Part shown: one piece after another, positions 8,586 through 16,905 of the stretch
How positions within the stretch are numbered: the stretch's first letter is position 1
Layout: every line of letters starts with the position of its first letter
Origin: Geobacter sp. UBA2189
GTDB taxonomy: Bacteria > Desulfobacterota > Desulfuromonadia > Geobacterales > Pseudopelobacteraceae
DNA: 64,000 bases
Assembly (NCBI GenBank): GCA_002328035.1
Contig: DCVL01000051.1
Location: 62,001 to 126,000, forward strand
Direction of reading: 5' to 3'
The notes under the pieces: model-generated
What the model was told of the DNA's origin: nothing
Databases searched by the model: none
Seen by the model: the letters and a program-made list of their open reading frames with translations, nothing else
Program-made: the position numbers and the translations under genes

Positions 8586-8613
8586 ACTATACTCAATCGA
8601 AAAAAAATGTCAA
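8586..8613 (-). promoter_or_regulatory. Strong sigma-70 promoter of the small lipoprotein gene
   Basis: On the minus strand a perfect TTGACA (8613-8608) and a near-perfect TATAGT (8591-8586) are separated by 16 bases that include an eight-T run. The ATG is about 60 bases downstream at 8522. This is the best promoter match I found in the window. Confidence 0.75.
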
Positions 8614-8629
8614 TATTTTTTCTCATTTT

Positions 8630-8971
8630 TTATTTTCCGTGATGATATTTACCCCTACGATCCTTGTGAGCCGAAGTCGGTGCGTTGTGGCAATCAAAGC
8701 AGCGTGAATCTTCGCTCTTCCTAAGTTCAAGATCGGATGACGGCTGATCCATTCTTGCAGGAGTGTTGTACTGCGGGGTTTGGAAAGCCAGTCGTCCCTG
8801 TTCATCTGCAACGTTAGCAGGCTTATAGGCAACTGACCAGTTACCGGATAATGAGACTGAGTGACATTGATCACACCCTCCGGGAGGAGGGATGCTCTTC
8901 CAGGCTGTAAACATTGAACAGCCCGGAAGAGCCAGTAACAGAAGAAAGATTGCAGGCAGGAACTGTTTCAT
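8630..8971 (-). CDS. Diheme c-type cytochrome lipoprotein
   Basis: A 113-residue exported protein. The signal peptide MKQFLPAIFLLLLALPGCS ends in a lipobox with the lipidated cysteine at residue 18. Two heme c attachment motifs follow: CDQCH (residues 33-37) and CFDCH (about 94-98), with further histidines in the tail that could be distal ligands. It should be an envelope-anchored electron-transfer or redox-sensing protein. AAAGGAG lies just upstream of the ATG. The spacing of the two motifs (about 60 residues with little else) is unlike the compact triheme PpcA family. The exact partner is unknown. Confidence 0.85.
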   Translation of the reverse strand: MKQFLPAIFLLLLALPGCSMFTAWKSIPPPGGCDQCHSVSLSGNWSVAYKPANVADEQGRLAFQTPQYNTPARMDQPSSDLELRKSEDSRCFDCHNAPTSAHKDRRGKYHHGK

Positions 8972-9027
8972 GGCTGACTCCTTTTCAAGACTTTAACACG
9001 TTGGCACACAGATGAACAAGAGGCATC

Positions 9028-9783
9028 TCAGAGCTTCGGTATAAACCTGTTTGCATTGGCTGTAGTTGCTTCGGCAATCTTTTCAATGCTACAACTGCGG
9101 ATCTCAGCAGCCCTTAATGCTACTTCCAGTAACCATGCGGGATGGTTAGGGGTAGTATAATGGCTGATAGGGGTAAGATAAGGGGCATCGGTCTCAATAA
9201 CCAGCTGTTCGAGAGGTAGTTTTGCAGCAATCAGTAAAGGTCTTGAGGCGTTTTTACGTGTAATTGTGCCTGAAAGTGATATTGCAAAGCCCAGTCTTGC
9301 AAATTCAATGGCTGATTCAAGAGAACCGGAAAATGAGTGCATTATTCCTCCTGTCTGTCCTGCCCCTTCTTCCTTAAGAATCTGTATTGTACGCCCAAAT
9401 GCCTTACGGCAGTGAATAAGAGAAGGTAAATTATGCCTTTTGCCTATCCTCAGCTGTTCTCGAAAGAGCCATTCCTGTTTGTCAACATTTGGTAGAGTGC
9501 CATCAAGCCCAATTTCTCCAATGGCAACCCCTTGCTGTGCGATTTTGTCAAGTTCTTGCAGATCCTTTTTGTTAATATCAGATGCGTGTAACGGGTGTAT
9601 GCCAAAGGCAGGCCTGATGGAGCTGTCACTGACTCCTAGCGTTAATATATTCTGCCAGTCATCCACTTGAACTGACGGCACAATCCATTTGAAAATCCCG
9701 TTGGCACGAGCTTCCTCCAACATTAGATCCAGCTGTTCAGAGATTGGCGGAAGATTCAGGTGGCAATGGGTATCAACAAACAT
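9028..9783 (-). CDS. TatD family metal-dependent hydrolase (DNase)
   Basis: A 251-residue TIM-barrel hydrolase with the full TatD motif set: DTHCHL at residues 4-9, a metal-bridging Glu in AIGEIGLDG, IHCRKA, MHSFSGS and ETDAPYLTP. TatD enzymes are 3'-5' exonucleases acting on DNA or RNA. The start is ten bases from the end of the phospholipase D gene at 9794, so it is probably the last gene of the long yajQ-to-TatD operon. GLDG replaces the usual GLDYY after the motif Glu, a minor variation. Confidence 0.88.
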   Translation of the reverse strand: MFVDTHCHLNLPPISEQLDLMLEEARANGIFKWIVPSVQVDDWQNILTLGVSDSSIRPAFGIHPLHASDINKKDLQELDKIAQQGVAIGEIGLDGTLPNVDKQEWLFREQLRIGKRHNLPSLIHCRKAFGRTIQILKEEGAGQTGGIMHSFSGSLESAIEFARLGFAISLSGTITRKNASRPLLIAAKLPLEQLVIETDAPYLTPISHYTTPNHPAWLLEVALRAAEIRSCSIEKIAEATTANANRFIPKL

Positions 9784-9793
9784 GGATCCACTC

Positions 9794-11023
9794 CTATAAA
9801 AACCATCTTAATGGGCGCAAAAGGCGTTCCATTATCTTGGCTATAACACCTCTACGTATATGATCCACCAGCCTTACTTCATGAGCTTCTGAAAAAGCCT
9901 GCTCAAGGTGTCTGTGTACCTGATTTCCAAAGCTGGCCGATCTGATATGGGCATTGATCTCATAATTTCTATTGAAGCTTCGGTAGTCCATATTTGCTGA
10001 TCCCATTACAGTTCTTACACCGTCAATCACCATCAGTTTTGCATGAAGTATCTGATGCTGCATCTCGTAAATCTGGATGCCAGCTTTCAGAAGCTGATCA
10101 AATGTACTTCGACTCAACACCCTCACCAAAGGAACATCGCTGCGGGCAGGGAGTAGGAGTCGTACGGTAACGCCTCTTTTTGCAGATTTCAAAAGTGAAC
10201 GGAGTATAAGGGGGCCTGGAAGAAAATATGGATTGGCAATCAACAGTTCAGTGGATGCAGTTGCCATTGCAACTCGGAATGCGGAGCGGATTCTGGAACG
10301 TTTTTGATGTGGCCCTCCGCTTACAAGAGAGATGACCGATTCAGGTTCATCTTCCTGATAAGAATCGAACTGATGGGGAGCAAGGAGTTGAAAGTCAGGT
10401 TTTTCCCCTTTTTCCATGAACCAGACCTCTGAGAAGAGTTCTGTAAGCTGCTCTACTGCTGTGCCGGACAGAGTGAAGCCAACATCATGAAACAAAGGAG
10501 GAGTTTCTGGCGTTCCAGCGTAATCGTCTCCTATGTTACGCCCTCCAAGAAAAGCTGTTTTACCATCAATAATGGTCAGTTTACGATGATCCCTGCGGTC
10601 AAACCAGTTGATTCCCCGTCTGAAAGAGGGAGGGTTGAAAACAAGTACATTAATCCCTTGCTGTTTCAGTCTTCTAAAGTATGAATCAGGAGTGTCAAGA
10701 CAACCGAAATAATCATAAATCAGGTAGACATTTACTCCCCGTTTGCGAGCATCCAGAATCATTTCTGCAAGGCGAGTACCTGTTTTGTCTGCAGAGATTC
10801 TGTAATATTCAAGGCATACATACTTCTCGGAAGTGGCTATTGCATCAAAGAGCATGCTAAAAAACTTATGGCCTTCAGAGATAAAGGTCAACTGACCTGC
10901 AGGGTATGTTTTAGGCAGATTATCAGGGGTTCTCCGGTGCAAATGCCTGAATATTCTGGTAAATCTTTTGCTGCTATTTAATCCCCTCATTTGCACTGTG
11001 TCTTTACTGCACTCCGGTAGCAA
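9794..11023 (-). CDS. Phospholipase D / cardiolipin synthase family protein
   Basis: A 409-residue protein with two intact HxKxxxxD catalytic motifs: HRKLTIID at about residue 145 and HAKLMVID at about residue 327, followed by GSANMDYRS. This is the architecture of ClsB-type cardiolipin synthases, which join phosphatidyl groups. No N-terminal transmembrane hairpin is seen, which fits ClsB rather than ClsA. It overlaps the end of mtgA by 20 bases, indicating coupled expression in an envelope-related stretch of the operon. The precise substrate cannot be read from sequence. Confidence 0.85.
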   Translation of the reverse strand: MLPECSKDTVQMRGLNSSKRFTRIFRHLHRRTPDNLPKTYPAGQLTFISEGHKFFSMLFDAIATSEKYVCLEYYRISADKTGTRLAEMILDARKRGVNVYLIYDYFGCLDTPDSYFRRLKQQGINVLVFNPPSFRRGINWFDRRDHRKLTIIDGKTAFLGGRNIGDDYAGTPETPPLFHDVGFTLSGTAVEQLTELFSEVWFMEKGEKPDFQLLAPHQFDSYQEDEPESVISLVSGGPHQKRSRIRSAFRVAMATASTELLIANPYFLPGPLILRSLLKSAKRGVTVRLLLPARSDVPLVRVLSRSTFDQLLKAGIQIYEMQHQILHAKLMVIDGVRTVMGSANMDYRSFNRNYEINAHIRSASFGNQVHRHLEQAFSEAHEVRLVDHIRRGVIAKIMERLLRPLRWFL

Positions 11024-11942
11024 CCGAAGGTTTCTCTTCCTGAAGGTTTGCGCCAGATTCTGGTGCAGGGGTGGTTGGTGTCTCGGCGGCTTTGGGCTCA
11101 GCAGAATTTTCAGGTTGCCCTTCAGAAACTGGTAAAATCTTTGATGATATTGGCTGGAAAGTAACCTCCTGCTTGATTGCTGTGTCTACCTTGTTTTGAA
11201 GTCCGGCAATATTGGGTTGCTGATTAAGAGCTAGCTGAAGTTCATCTGCCGATATTACTCCGTGACTGCGGAGTTTTTTAAGTATCATATTGGAACGACT
11301 CAGAACCTTTCCAAGATTGCGGTAAGGATTGTAGGCAACTCGCGGGCCAGGCAGCATAGCTGCGAGAAAGGCACACTCACGAGGGTTCATAGCTGAAGGT
11401 GGTTTTCCAAAATAATACTGTGAACCATGTCCAATCCCGTACACCATTGGTCCTAATTCTACAACGTTCAGGTAAAGTTCAAGTATACGGCCTTTAGTCA
11501 ATTCCTGTTCCATCCTCCATGCCAGATATACCTCTTTGATTTTGCGTGTCAGGCTTTTTTCCCTTGTGAGAAATATATTCTTTGCAACCTGCTGGGTTAT
11601 TGTTGAAGCTCCTCTGGCCATGCTCTTTTTTTCCAGATCGTACTTTATTGCCTCCTTTATAGCCTTTACATCAATCCCTTCATGTTTGTAAAAGTTGCTA
11701 TCCTCGGCGACAATCACTGCCCACTTCATCTCTGAAGGTATTCGTGAGGAGCTGATCCAACGCCTGTTTTTTGGGCCAACAACAAAAGGATGTTCTTTAC
11801 CCTGCCAGTCACGCACCTGAACTGTAAGATTCAATTTCTTGTCGGCAAGCATGCTGACTGGGGGTAACAATGCGAGTGAGATGACGATATACACAATATA
11901 TACCAGCGCTACCATAATGGATGCCCACAAGATTTTTTTCAC
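11004..11942 (-). CDS. mtgA: Monofunctional biosynthetic peptidoglycan transglycosylase
   Basis: A 312-residue GT51 enzyme that polymerises lipid II into glycan strands. One N-terminal transmembrane helix (residues 4-27) is followed by the GT51 domain: AEDSNFYKHEG with the catalytic Glu near residue 81, then GASTITQQVAKN and the RKIKE helix. There is no transpeptidase domain. The C-terminal 60-70 residues after the domain are Pro/Ala/Glu-rich and low complexity, which is longer than usual for MtgA (about 240 residues). Neighbours are an HNH protein and a PLD family lipid enzyme. Confidence 0.9.
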   Translation of the reverse strand: MKKILWASIMVALVYIVYIVISLALLPPVSMLADKKLNLTVQVRDWQGKEHPFVVGPKNRRWISSSRIPSEMKWAVIVAEDSNFYKHEGIDVKAIKEAIKYDLEKKSMARGASTITQQVAKNIFLTREKSLTRKIKEVYLAWRMEQELTKGRILELYLNVVELGPMVYGIGHGSQYYFGKPPSAMNPRECAFLAAMLPGPRVAYNPYRNLGKVLSRSNMILKKLRSHGVISADELQLALNQQPNIAGLQNKVDTAIKQEVTFQPISSKILPVSEGQPENSAEPKAAETPTTPAPESGANLQEEKPSVATGVQ

Positions 11943-11970
11943 ATTAAACTCCGATTAATTCCTGTGTGAC

Positions 11971-12291
11971 TCAGATCTTTCCATTCAGGTACTCTGCCAG
12001 GATCAACCTGCTATGTTCATCATCATGGCAGTAAACGCAGAGATTTTCCCAGTTTGAGCCGTCTTTTGGATTGTTGCGGTGATTGCCGTCTTTGTGGTGG
12101 ACTGTCAATAGACGAAGGTCTTCCCGCTCAAATTCCCGCCCACACTTGGCGCAGATCCAGCCATGCAGTTTTAGTGATTGTTCCCTGTAGTTGGAACTCT
12201 CTGTTTTGTTGTCTGATTTAAGCTGTTTTACAAGCTGGTTAAGTTCTTCTTGTGACGGTAGTTTTCGTGATTGAGGCCTGCGTTGAGTCAT
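11971..12291 (-). CDS. HNH nuclease family protein (YajD-like)
   Basis: A 106-residue protein with a zinc-ribbon type HNH core: CAKCGREF, then HHKDGNHRNNP, NWENLCVYCHDDEH. The CxxC pair and the second CxxC-like pair bind structural zinc; the His-His-Asn set is the nuclease centre. It corresponds to YajD-like small HNH proteins of unknown target. The start is 2 bases from the stop of the response regulator at 12294. The basic, Gln-rich N-terminus could contact nucleic acid. Confidence 0.85.
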   Translation of the reverse strand: MTQRRPQSRKLPSQEELNQLVKQLKSDNKTESSNYREQSLKLHGWICAKCGREFEREDLRLLTVHHKDGNHRNNPKDGSNWENLCVYCHDDEHSRLILAEYLNGKI

Positions 12292-12293
12292 GG

Positions 12294-13001
12294 TCAGCTT
12301 CCAGTGCGTGAAAAACGATAACCGACGCTACGAACCGTCTGAAAATATACAGGCCGAGAAGGATCTCGTTCAAAGTATTTGCGAAGTCTGACTACAAAGT
12401 TATCAAGTGTTCGGGTCTCTGCATCTGACGAATAGCCCCAGACAGATTCCAGAAGTTCACCACGAGGGATGACCTGGGTCTCACGTTGAAAGAAAAGTGA
12501 TAGAACCCTGACCTCCATTTCGGTTAGATCTATCTCTCCCTGCGCCGTCTTTGCTCGGTACGATAAGAGAAATACCTCGTTGATACCAAACTTATAACCT
12601 TCTTCAACCGGTTCAGGGCGATACCAGGAAGAACGTCTCAGCATCCCCTTTACCCTGAGCAGAAACTCCGCCAGATTAAAAGGCTTTGTCAGATAGTCAT
12701 CTGCACCGCTTTCAAGACCGCTTACCCTGTCGGTATCTTCTGAACGAGCTGTGAGCATAAGTATAGGAACACGTGAATCCATGCCGCGCATAAGCTTGCA
12801 GATCTGAAAGCCATCCATGCCGGGGAGCATGACGTCCAGAATGATCAGGTTGAAACGATCTACTCTCAAGCTCTCAAGAGCCGCTTCGCCTTTATCAAAG
12901 TGGCTCACCGCATACCCGTCCTGCTCAAGGTTAAAGCAGATTCCACGGGCAAGGTGCATCTCGTCTTCAACAAGCATTATACGTGGTTTGTCATCACTCA
13001 T
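12294..13001 (-). CDS. OmpR/PhoB family response regulator
   Basis: A 235-residue two-domain regulator. The receiver domain has the acidic cluster in LVEDE, phosphoacceptor Asp56 in ILDVMLPG, Thr84 and Lys106 in TKPF. The C-terminal winged helix (about residues 130-232) has the DLTEMEVRVL start and RTLDNFVVRLRKYFE recognition helix. It should bind DNA as a dimer when phosphorylated. No histidine kinase gene is adjacent; instead it overlaps the MacB-type permease gene by 8 bases. That makes it an orphan regulator within this window, possibly tied to an envelope stress or efflux response. Confidence 0.9.
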   Translation of the reverse strand: MSDDKPRIMLVEDEMHLARGICFNLEQDGYAVSHFDKGEAALESLRVDRFNLIILDVMLPGMDGFQICKLMRGMDSRVPILMLTARSEDTDRVSGLESGADDYLTKPFNLAEFLLRVKGMLRRSSWYRPEPVEEGYKFGINEVFLLSYRAKTAQGEIDLTEMEVRVLSLFFQRETQVIPRGELLESVWGYSSDAETRTLDNFVVRLRKYFERDPSRPVYFQTVRSVGYRFSRTGS

Positions 13002-14223
13002 AACGCAAAGCCTCGATAGGATTAAGTCCCGCAGCCTTGCGAGCCGGATAAAAACCGAAGAATATCCCTACAGCGCCGGAGAAGAGAACTGCAACCGTTA
13101 CAGCAACTGGAGAGATCATGGTTGGCCAGGAGAGTATTTTTGAAACTACGGTAGCTCCACCTGCACCCAAAGCTATGCCTATAAGTCCACCCATAACGGT
13201 TAATAGTACCGCTTCAGTAAGAAATTGCAGAAGGATATCCCTTTTCTTTGCTCCTATTGCCATCCTGATTCCGATTTCACGAGTACGTTCAGTAACAGAG
13301 ACAAGCATGATATTCATAATCCCTATTCCGCCAACAATAAGGGAGATGGAGGCAACCGCTCCAAGAAGAAGGGACATAGCTTTAGAGGATTGCTCTGCAA
13401 CTGCCAGTATTTCAGATAGGTTGCGGACAGTAAAATCAGGATCCTTACCGTTTGTAATCCTGTGACGCTGGTTTAGCAGGTCATTGATCTCTTTCTCCGC
13501 TTTAGGGAGAAGCTCCTCGCTTTTCGCTTTAACCAGAATTGAGCCGACCGTGTCTGGAAACTGGCTTCCCATAAGTTTCCTTTGGGCTGTTCGTAAGGGA
13601 ACAAAGATTACATCATCCTGATCAGTCCCCTGCGGAGATTGACCTTTGGCTTCCAGTATGCCGATTACTATAAATGGAACCTTCTTTATCCGAATCATCT
13701 TACCCAACGGGTCTTCATCTCCAAACAATGTCTGTGCTATGGTACGGCCAATAACACATGTTTTGGCTGCTCCATCTACATCAGAGCTTGAAATGCTGCG
13801 ACCGCTGACAACAGGCCATTCACGGATTTCAAAAAGTTCAGGTGTTGTCCCCATTAAAAGGGTTGACCAGTTCTGGTTGCCGTAGACAATCTGGCCGCTG
13901 CTACGGACTACAGGGGAGGCAAGTTCCACCGATGGACAGTCAGTCATCATTGCTCTTGCATCTGCAGCTTTAAGGGTCTGTACACCGCCACTGCCGGTGC
14001 GTATTCCGCTGCTGGTTGTGGAGCCAGGTATTACCAGAAGTATATTGCTGCCGATACTGGCTATCTGTTGTGATATTACATAACTTGCACCTGAGCCAAC
14101 AGCCATCATGGCTATAACGGCTGCTATCCCTATGATGATTCCGAGCATGGTCAAAAAGGAGCGCATCTTGTTGATACGTAATGCCCGCAGGGCTATGCGT
14201 AATGCCTGACCCAGGTTGTTCAT
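12994..14223 (-). CDS. MacB-type ABC transporter permease
   Basis: A 409-residue membrane protein of the MacB/FtsX (type VII) family. One N-terminal membrane helix (about residues 17-42, MLGIIIGIAAVIAMMAVG) is followed by a large periplasmic MacB-PCD domain (to about residue 270) and three C-terminal helices with the VTERTREIGIRMAIGAKKRDI coupling stretch. These complexes use ATP in the cytoplasm to drive mechanical work in the periplasm. No ATPase or membrane-fusion partner lies next to it, so its partners must be elsewhere. Its start overlaps the macro-domain gene (ATGA). Confidence 0.9.
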   Translation of the reverse strand: MNNLGQALRIALRALRINKMRSFLTMLGIIIGIAAVIAMMAVGSGASYVISQQIASIGSNILLVIPGSTTSSGIRTGSGGVQTLKAADARAMMTDCPSVELASPVVRSSGQIVYGNQNWSTLLMGTTPELFEIREWPVVSGRSISSSDVDGAAKTCVIGRTIAQTLFGDEDPLGKMIRIKKVPFIVIGILEAKGQSPQGTDQDDVIFVPLRTAQRKLMGSQFPDTVGSILVKAKSEELLPKAEKEINDLLNQRHRITNGKDPDFTVRNLSEILAVAEQSSKAMSLLLGAVASISLIVGGIGIMNIMLVSVTERTREIGIRMAIGAKKRDILLQFLTEAVLLTVMGGLIGIALGAGGATVVSKILSWPTMISPVAVTVAVLFSGAVGIFFGFYPARKAAGLNPIEALRYE

Positions 14224-14750
14224 GGCTCTATATCGATACCAAGTTGTCCGGCAACAGATTTAAAGCAGGCAAGGGCGGGTTCGCTGTACTGAATCAGTAT
14301 TATCCTTTCAAAACTGCCAGATTCTGCTGCGATAATGGATTCTTTCAGGGCTACGGCCGCTGCCTTCGGCATTGGATAACCGTACACTCCGCAACTTACT
14401 GCAGGGAAGGCAATGCTCTTTACTCCATTCTGGCGGGCGATTTCAAAACTGTTCCGATAGGATGATGCCAACAGTTTTTCTTCGCCCTGAGTGCCTCCTT
14501 TCCAGACTGGTCCAACGGTATGGATTACAAAGGTTGCTGGTAGATTGTAGCCTTTGGTTATACGAGCCTCACCGGTCGGACATCCGCCCAGGGTGGCGCA
14601 TTCCTGAACTAGTTTTGATCCTGCAGCCTTGTGGATTGCTCCATCTACTCCACCCCCCCCAAGCAAGGTCTTGTTGGCTGCATTTACAATGGCATCCACT
14701 TTAAGCGTTGTGATATCACCTCTTAGTATCTCTATTTTACTCTTTGACAT
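14220..14750 (-). CDS. Macro domain protein (O-acetyl-ADP-ribose deacetylase type)
   Basis: A 176-residue single macro domain. It has GDITTLKVDAIVNAANKTLLGGGGVDGAIH with the ADP-ribose-binding Asp and Asn-Ala-Ala-Asn motif, then FPAVSCGVYGYP. Such enzymes remove acetyl from O-acetyl-ADP-ribose or mono-ADP-ribose from targets. The chosen ATG at 14750 follows AGGA with a 9-base spacer; an ATG at 14783 would add 11 residues but has no site. An eight-G run in the coding sequence (about 14653-14660) encodes the GGGG loop. It is coupled to the downstream permease gene. Confidence 0.88.
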   Translation of the reverse strand: MSKSKIEILRGDITTLKVDAIVNAANKTLLGGGGVDGAIHKAAGSKLVQECATLGGCPTGEARITKGYNLPATFVIHTVGPVWKGGTQGEEKLLASSYRNSFEIARQNGVKSIAFPAVSCGVYGYPMPKAAAVALKESIIAAESGSFERIILIQYSEPALACFKSVAGQLGIDIEP

Positions 14751-14787
14751 ATGTTTTATTCCTGACCTCATATAGGAAAACAATTTA

Positions 14788-15273
14788 TTACTCTCTAAAG
14801 TTTACAAACTGCATCTCTACATCAAGCTCTTTAGCTTTCAGGAGTTGTATGGTCTCTTGCAGGTCATCGCGGTTCTTGCCTGTTACGCGCACCTGGTCAT
14901 CCTGTATCTGAGCCTGAACCTTCAGTTTACTCTCTTTGATTACCGCTATTATCTCTTTTCCCTTTTCCTTTGAGATTCCTTGCTGAACAGAGATGTTCTG
15001 GCGCACCAGACCTCCTGATGCCGGTTCAACCTTTCCGTACTGCAGTGACTTTATAGAGATGTTCCGTTTGAGGAATTTGGACTGTAGGACATCGACTACG
15101 GCCTTAAGCTTGTAATCGTCGTCGGCAACTATTTTCACTGAATCCTTTTCCTGTGAGATCTCGCTTTTTGAGCCCTTAAAGTCGTAACGTTGGCCTATCT
15201 CCTTGATTGCTTGATTGACGGCGTTATCAACTTCCTGCATATCTACCTTTGAAACAATGTCAAACGATGGCAT
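14788..15273 (-). CDS. yajQ: YajQ family nucleotide/cyclic-di-GMP-binding protein
   Basis: A 161-residue protein, full length for the family, opening MPSFDIVSKVDMQEVDNAVNQ and containing RYDFKGSKS and the VTGKNRDDLQ segment. YajQ proteins bind nucleotides or RNA, and in some species cyclic di-GMP, and act as regulators. The ATG is preceded by GGAGGGGGC. It probably opens the operon that continues with the macro-domain protein, and a lolA-like gene sits 12 bases upstream. Confidence 0.93.
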   Translation of the reverse strand: MPSFDIVSKVDMQEVDNAVNQAIKEIGQRYDFKGSKSEISQEKDSVKIVADDDYKLKAVVDVLQSKFLKRNISIKSLQYGKVEPASGGLVRQNISVQQGISKEKGKEIIAVIKESKLKVQAQIQDDQVRVTGKNRDDLQETIQLLKAKELDVEMQFVNFRE

Positions 15274-15285
15274 GGCTGCCCCCTC

Positions 15286-15999
15286 CTACGGTTTTATTAT
15301 CTCTACTCCCTGTGGCGCTTTAAAGTTGAATTTTGTCCCTGAAAGTTCTCTATTGGTTCTGATATTGTTGTAGTTGATCGTGGTCTCGGTTCCGCTAGTG
15401 TCTGTGACTGTTGATGAGGCCAGAGGAAACAGAAACTTTGCCTTTCCATCAGCAAGAAAAGCGGTCACCGCTTCTTCCCTGATTGCAAGGCGTAATCTTG
15501 AGAGTAGCGGGGTTGGTTTGCGTGGTGTCAGTTCAATAAGATAGTTTCCCTGTTTATCTCTGTCTGGTTTTGAAAAGGAACTTTTAAAGTCCTTTGATAC
15601 GTTGCCCAGACCGGTCAGGTAGGCCATAGCTATGCTGTTCCCTCCCTTCATCATCCCTTCAAGAGATGAGATCAGCACCTGCCTGTTTTCCGGTTGATAG
15701 AACCACAGCTGTTTGCCATTAGAGATTATACTCTGCTTAGGTACTGCATAATCAAAACGAAACTGTGCCGCCCCTTTTGCCGGACGTCTCAGAGCAAGTT
15801 CTCCGTGTCCTTTTTGTGGTTTTGGAAAGCCAGCCAATACGGTTGATTGGGTAAATGATGCCTGCAGATCCTTAAGCGAACTGTAACCCTCTTCGATAGT
15901 TGAAATTACCTGCTGGAGGTTAGCCTCTTCAGCTTTGGCGGAGTAGACTGAAAGTAAGAGAAAGAGGAGAGACATAAAAGTGCCAAAGAGTTTTTTCAT
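15286..15999 (-). CDS. lolA: LolA-like outer-membrane lipoprotein carrier protein
   Basis: A 237-residue periplasmic protein with a signal peptide (residues 1-23, cleavage after SAKA). It has the LolA features SLKDLQASFTQST, GELALRRPAKGAAQFRFDY and GKQLWFYQPENRQVL. LolA ferries lipoproteins from the LolCDE complex to the outer membrane, which fits the several lipoproteins in this region. The start follows the terC-family gene by 36 bases. Confidence 0.85.
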   Translation of the reverse strand: MKKLFGTFMSLLFLLLSVYSAKAEEANLQQVISTIEEGYSSLKDLQASFTQSTVLAGFPKPQKGHGELALRRPAKGAAQFRFDYAVPKQSIISNGKQLWFYQPENRQVLISSLEGMMKGGNSIAMAYLTGLGNVSKDFKSSFSKPDRDKQGNYLIELTPRKPTPLLSRLRLAIREEAVTAFLADGKAKFLFPLASSTVTDTSGTETTINYNNIRTNRELSGTKFNFKAPQGVEIIKP

Positions 16000-16035
16000 T
16001 GAGTGTTTTTCCCGTCATCAGTTTTTCAGAACTGT

Positions 16036-16797
16036 TTAATCCAACTCATCTACATCGCCCACCAGTTGATGTCTCAGTTTTACAGGATTCTCTGTCTTTG
16101 TGCGAACACGAATGTTAATCATCTCGACAAATACAGAGAATGCCATTGCAAAGTAGATATAACCCTTTGGAATATGGAATGAAAGGCCATCTGCAACCAG
16201 CGCCACTCCGATCATCAAGAGAAATGAGAGGGCAAGCACCTTTACTGTCGGGTGATTGTCTACAAAACGGCTTACCGCGCCGGCAAAAAACATCATAATT
16301 CCAACTGATATGATTACTGCCGTTACCATAACTCCAAGCTGCCGTGCCATCCCGACTGCCGTTATAACCGAATCCAGAGAGAATATGATATCCAGAAACA
16401 TAATCTGTATCAATACACTTCCAAAAGAGATACCACCTTTACCTGCGTTTGCGTGATGTTCTTCGCCTTCAAGTTTGTCATGTATTTCCATGGTGCTCTT
16501 GGCAAGCAGAAACAGTCCGCCTACAATCAGTATTATGTCGCGTCCAGATATTCCATGACCCAAAAGATGGAATAGGGGATTGGTTAGTTTCATTATCCAG
16601 GAGAGTGATAAAAGGAGTAGCAAGCGGGTGATCATTGCCAGGCCAAGCCCCATCTTCTGTGCTTTGGGGCGTTGATTCTCAGGGAGCTTGCCTGTCAATA
16701 TGCTTATGAAGATGATGTTGTCTATGCCAAGCACAATCTCAAGTGCAGTCAATGTCAAAAGAGCCAGCCAGGCTTGCGGGTCAGTCAGCCAATCCAT
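16036..16797 (-). CDS. TerC family integral membrane protein
   Basis: A 253-residue protein with about seven membrane helices. The hallmark acidic/Asn motif is in ALEIVLGIDNIIFISIL (residues 18-34) and is repeated in the second half as FLDIIFSLDSVITAVGM. These acidic residues in helices are thought to bind metal ions, and TerC proteins are linked to Mn export and tellurite resistance. The start is divergent from the NlpC/P60 gene at 16906 across a 108-base gap. Confidence 0.92.
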   Translation of the reverse strand: MDWLTDPQAWLALLTLTALEIVLGIDNIIFISILTGKLPENQRPKAQKMGLGLAMITRLLLLLSLSWIMKLTNPLFHLLGHGISGRDIILIVGGLFLLAKSTMEIHDKLEGEEHHANAGKGGISFGSVLIQIMFLDIIFSLDSVITAVGMARQLGVMVTAVIISVGIMMFFAGAVSRFVDNHPTVKVLALSFLLMIGVALVADGLSFHIPKGYIYFAMAFSVFVEMINIRVRTKTENPVKLRHQLVGDVDELD

Positions 16798-16905
16798 TTG
16801 AACTCCTCTCTAAATTTGTTGTTTCCGGTTTTCTGATGTAGGATATGGTGGTTTATTTTTTATCATGCAGAGCCAAATGCTGCAACCAAAGAGGATGGTG
16901 AATAT

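Noticed and set aside
8981..9000. Sigma-54-type element (TTGGCACAC) upstream of the cytochrome gene
   Set aside because: On the plus strand, against the gene, and without the TTGC half at the right distance.
14653..14660. Eight-G run in the macro-domain gene as a phase-variable switch
   Set aside because: The run encodes the conserved glycine loop, so length change would destroy the protein; it is explained by codon choice.
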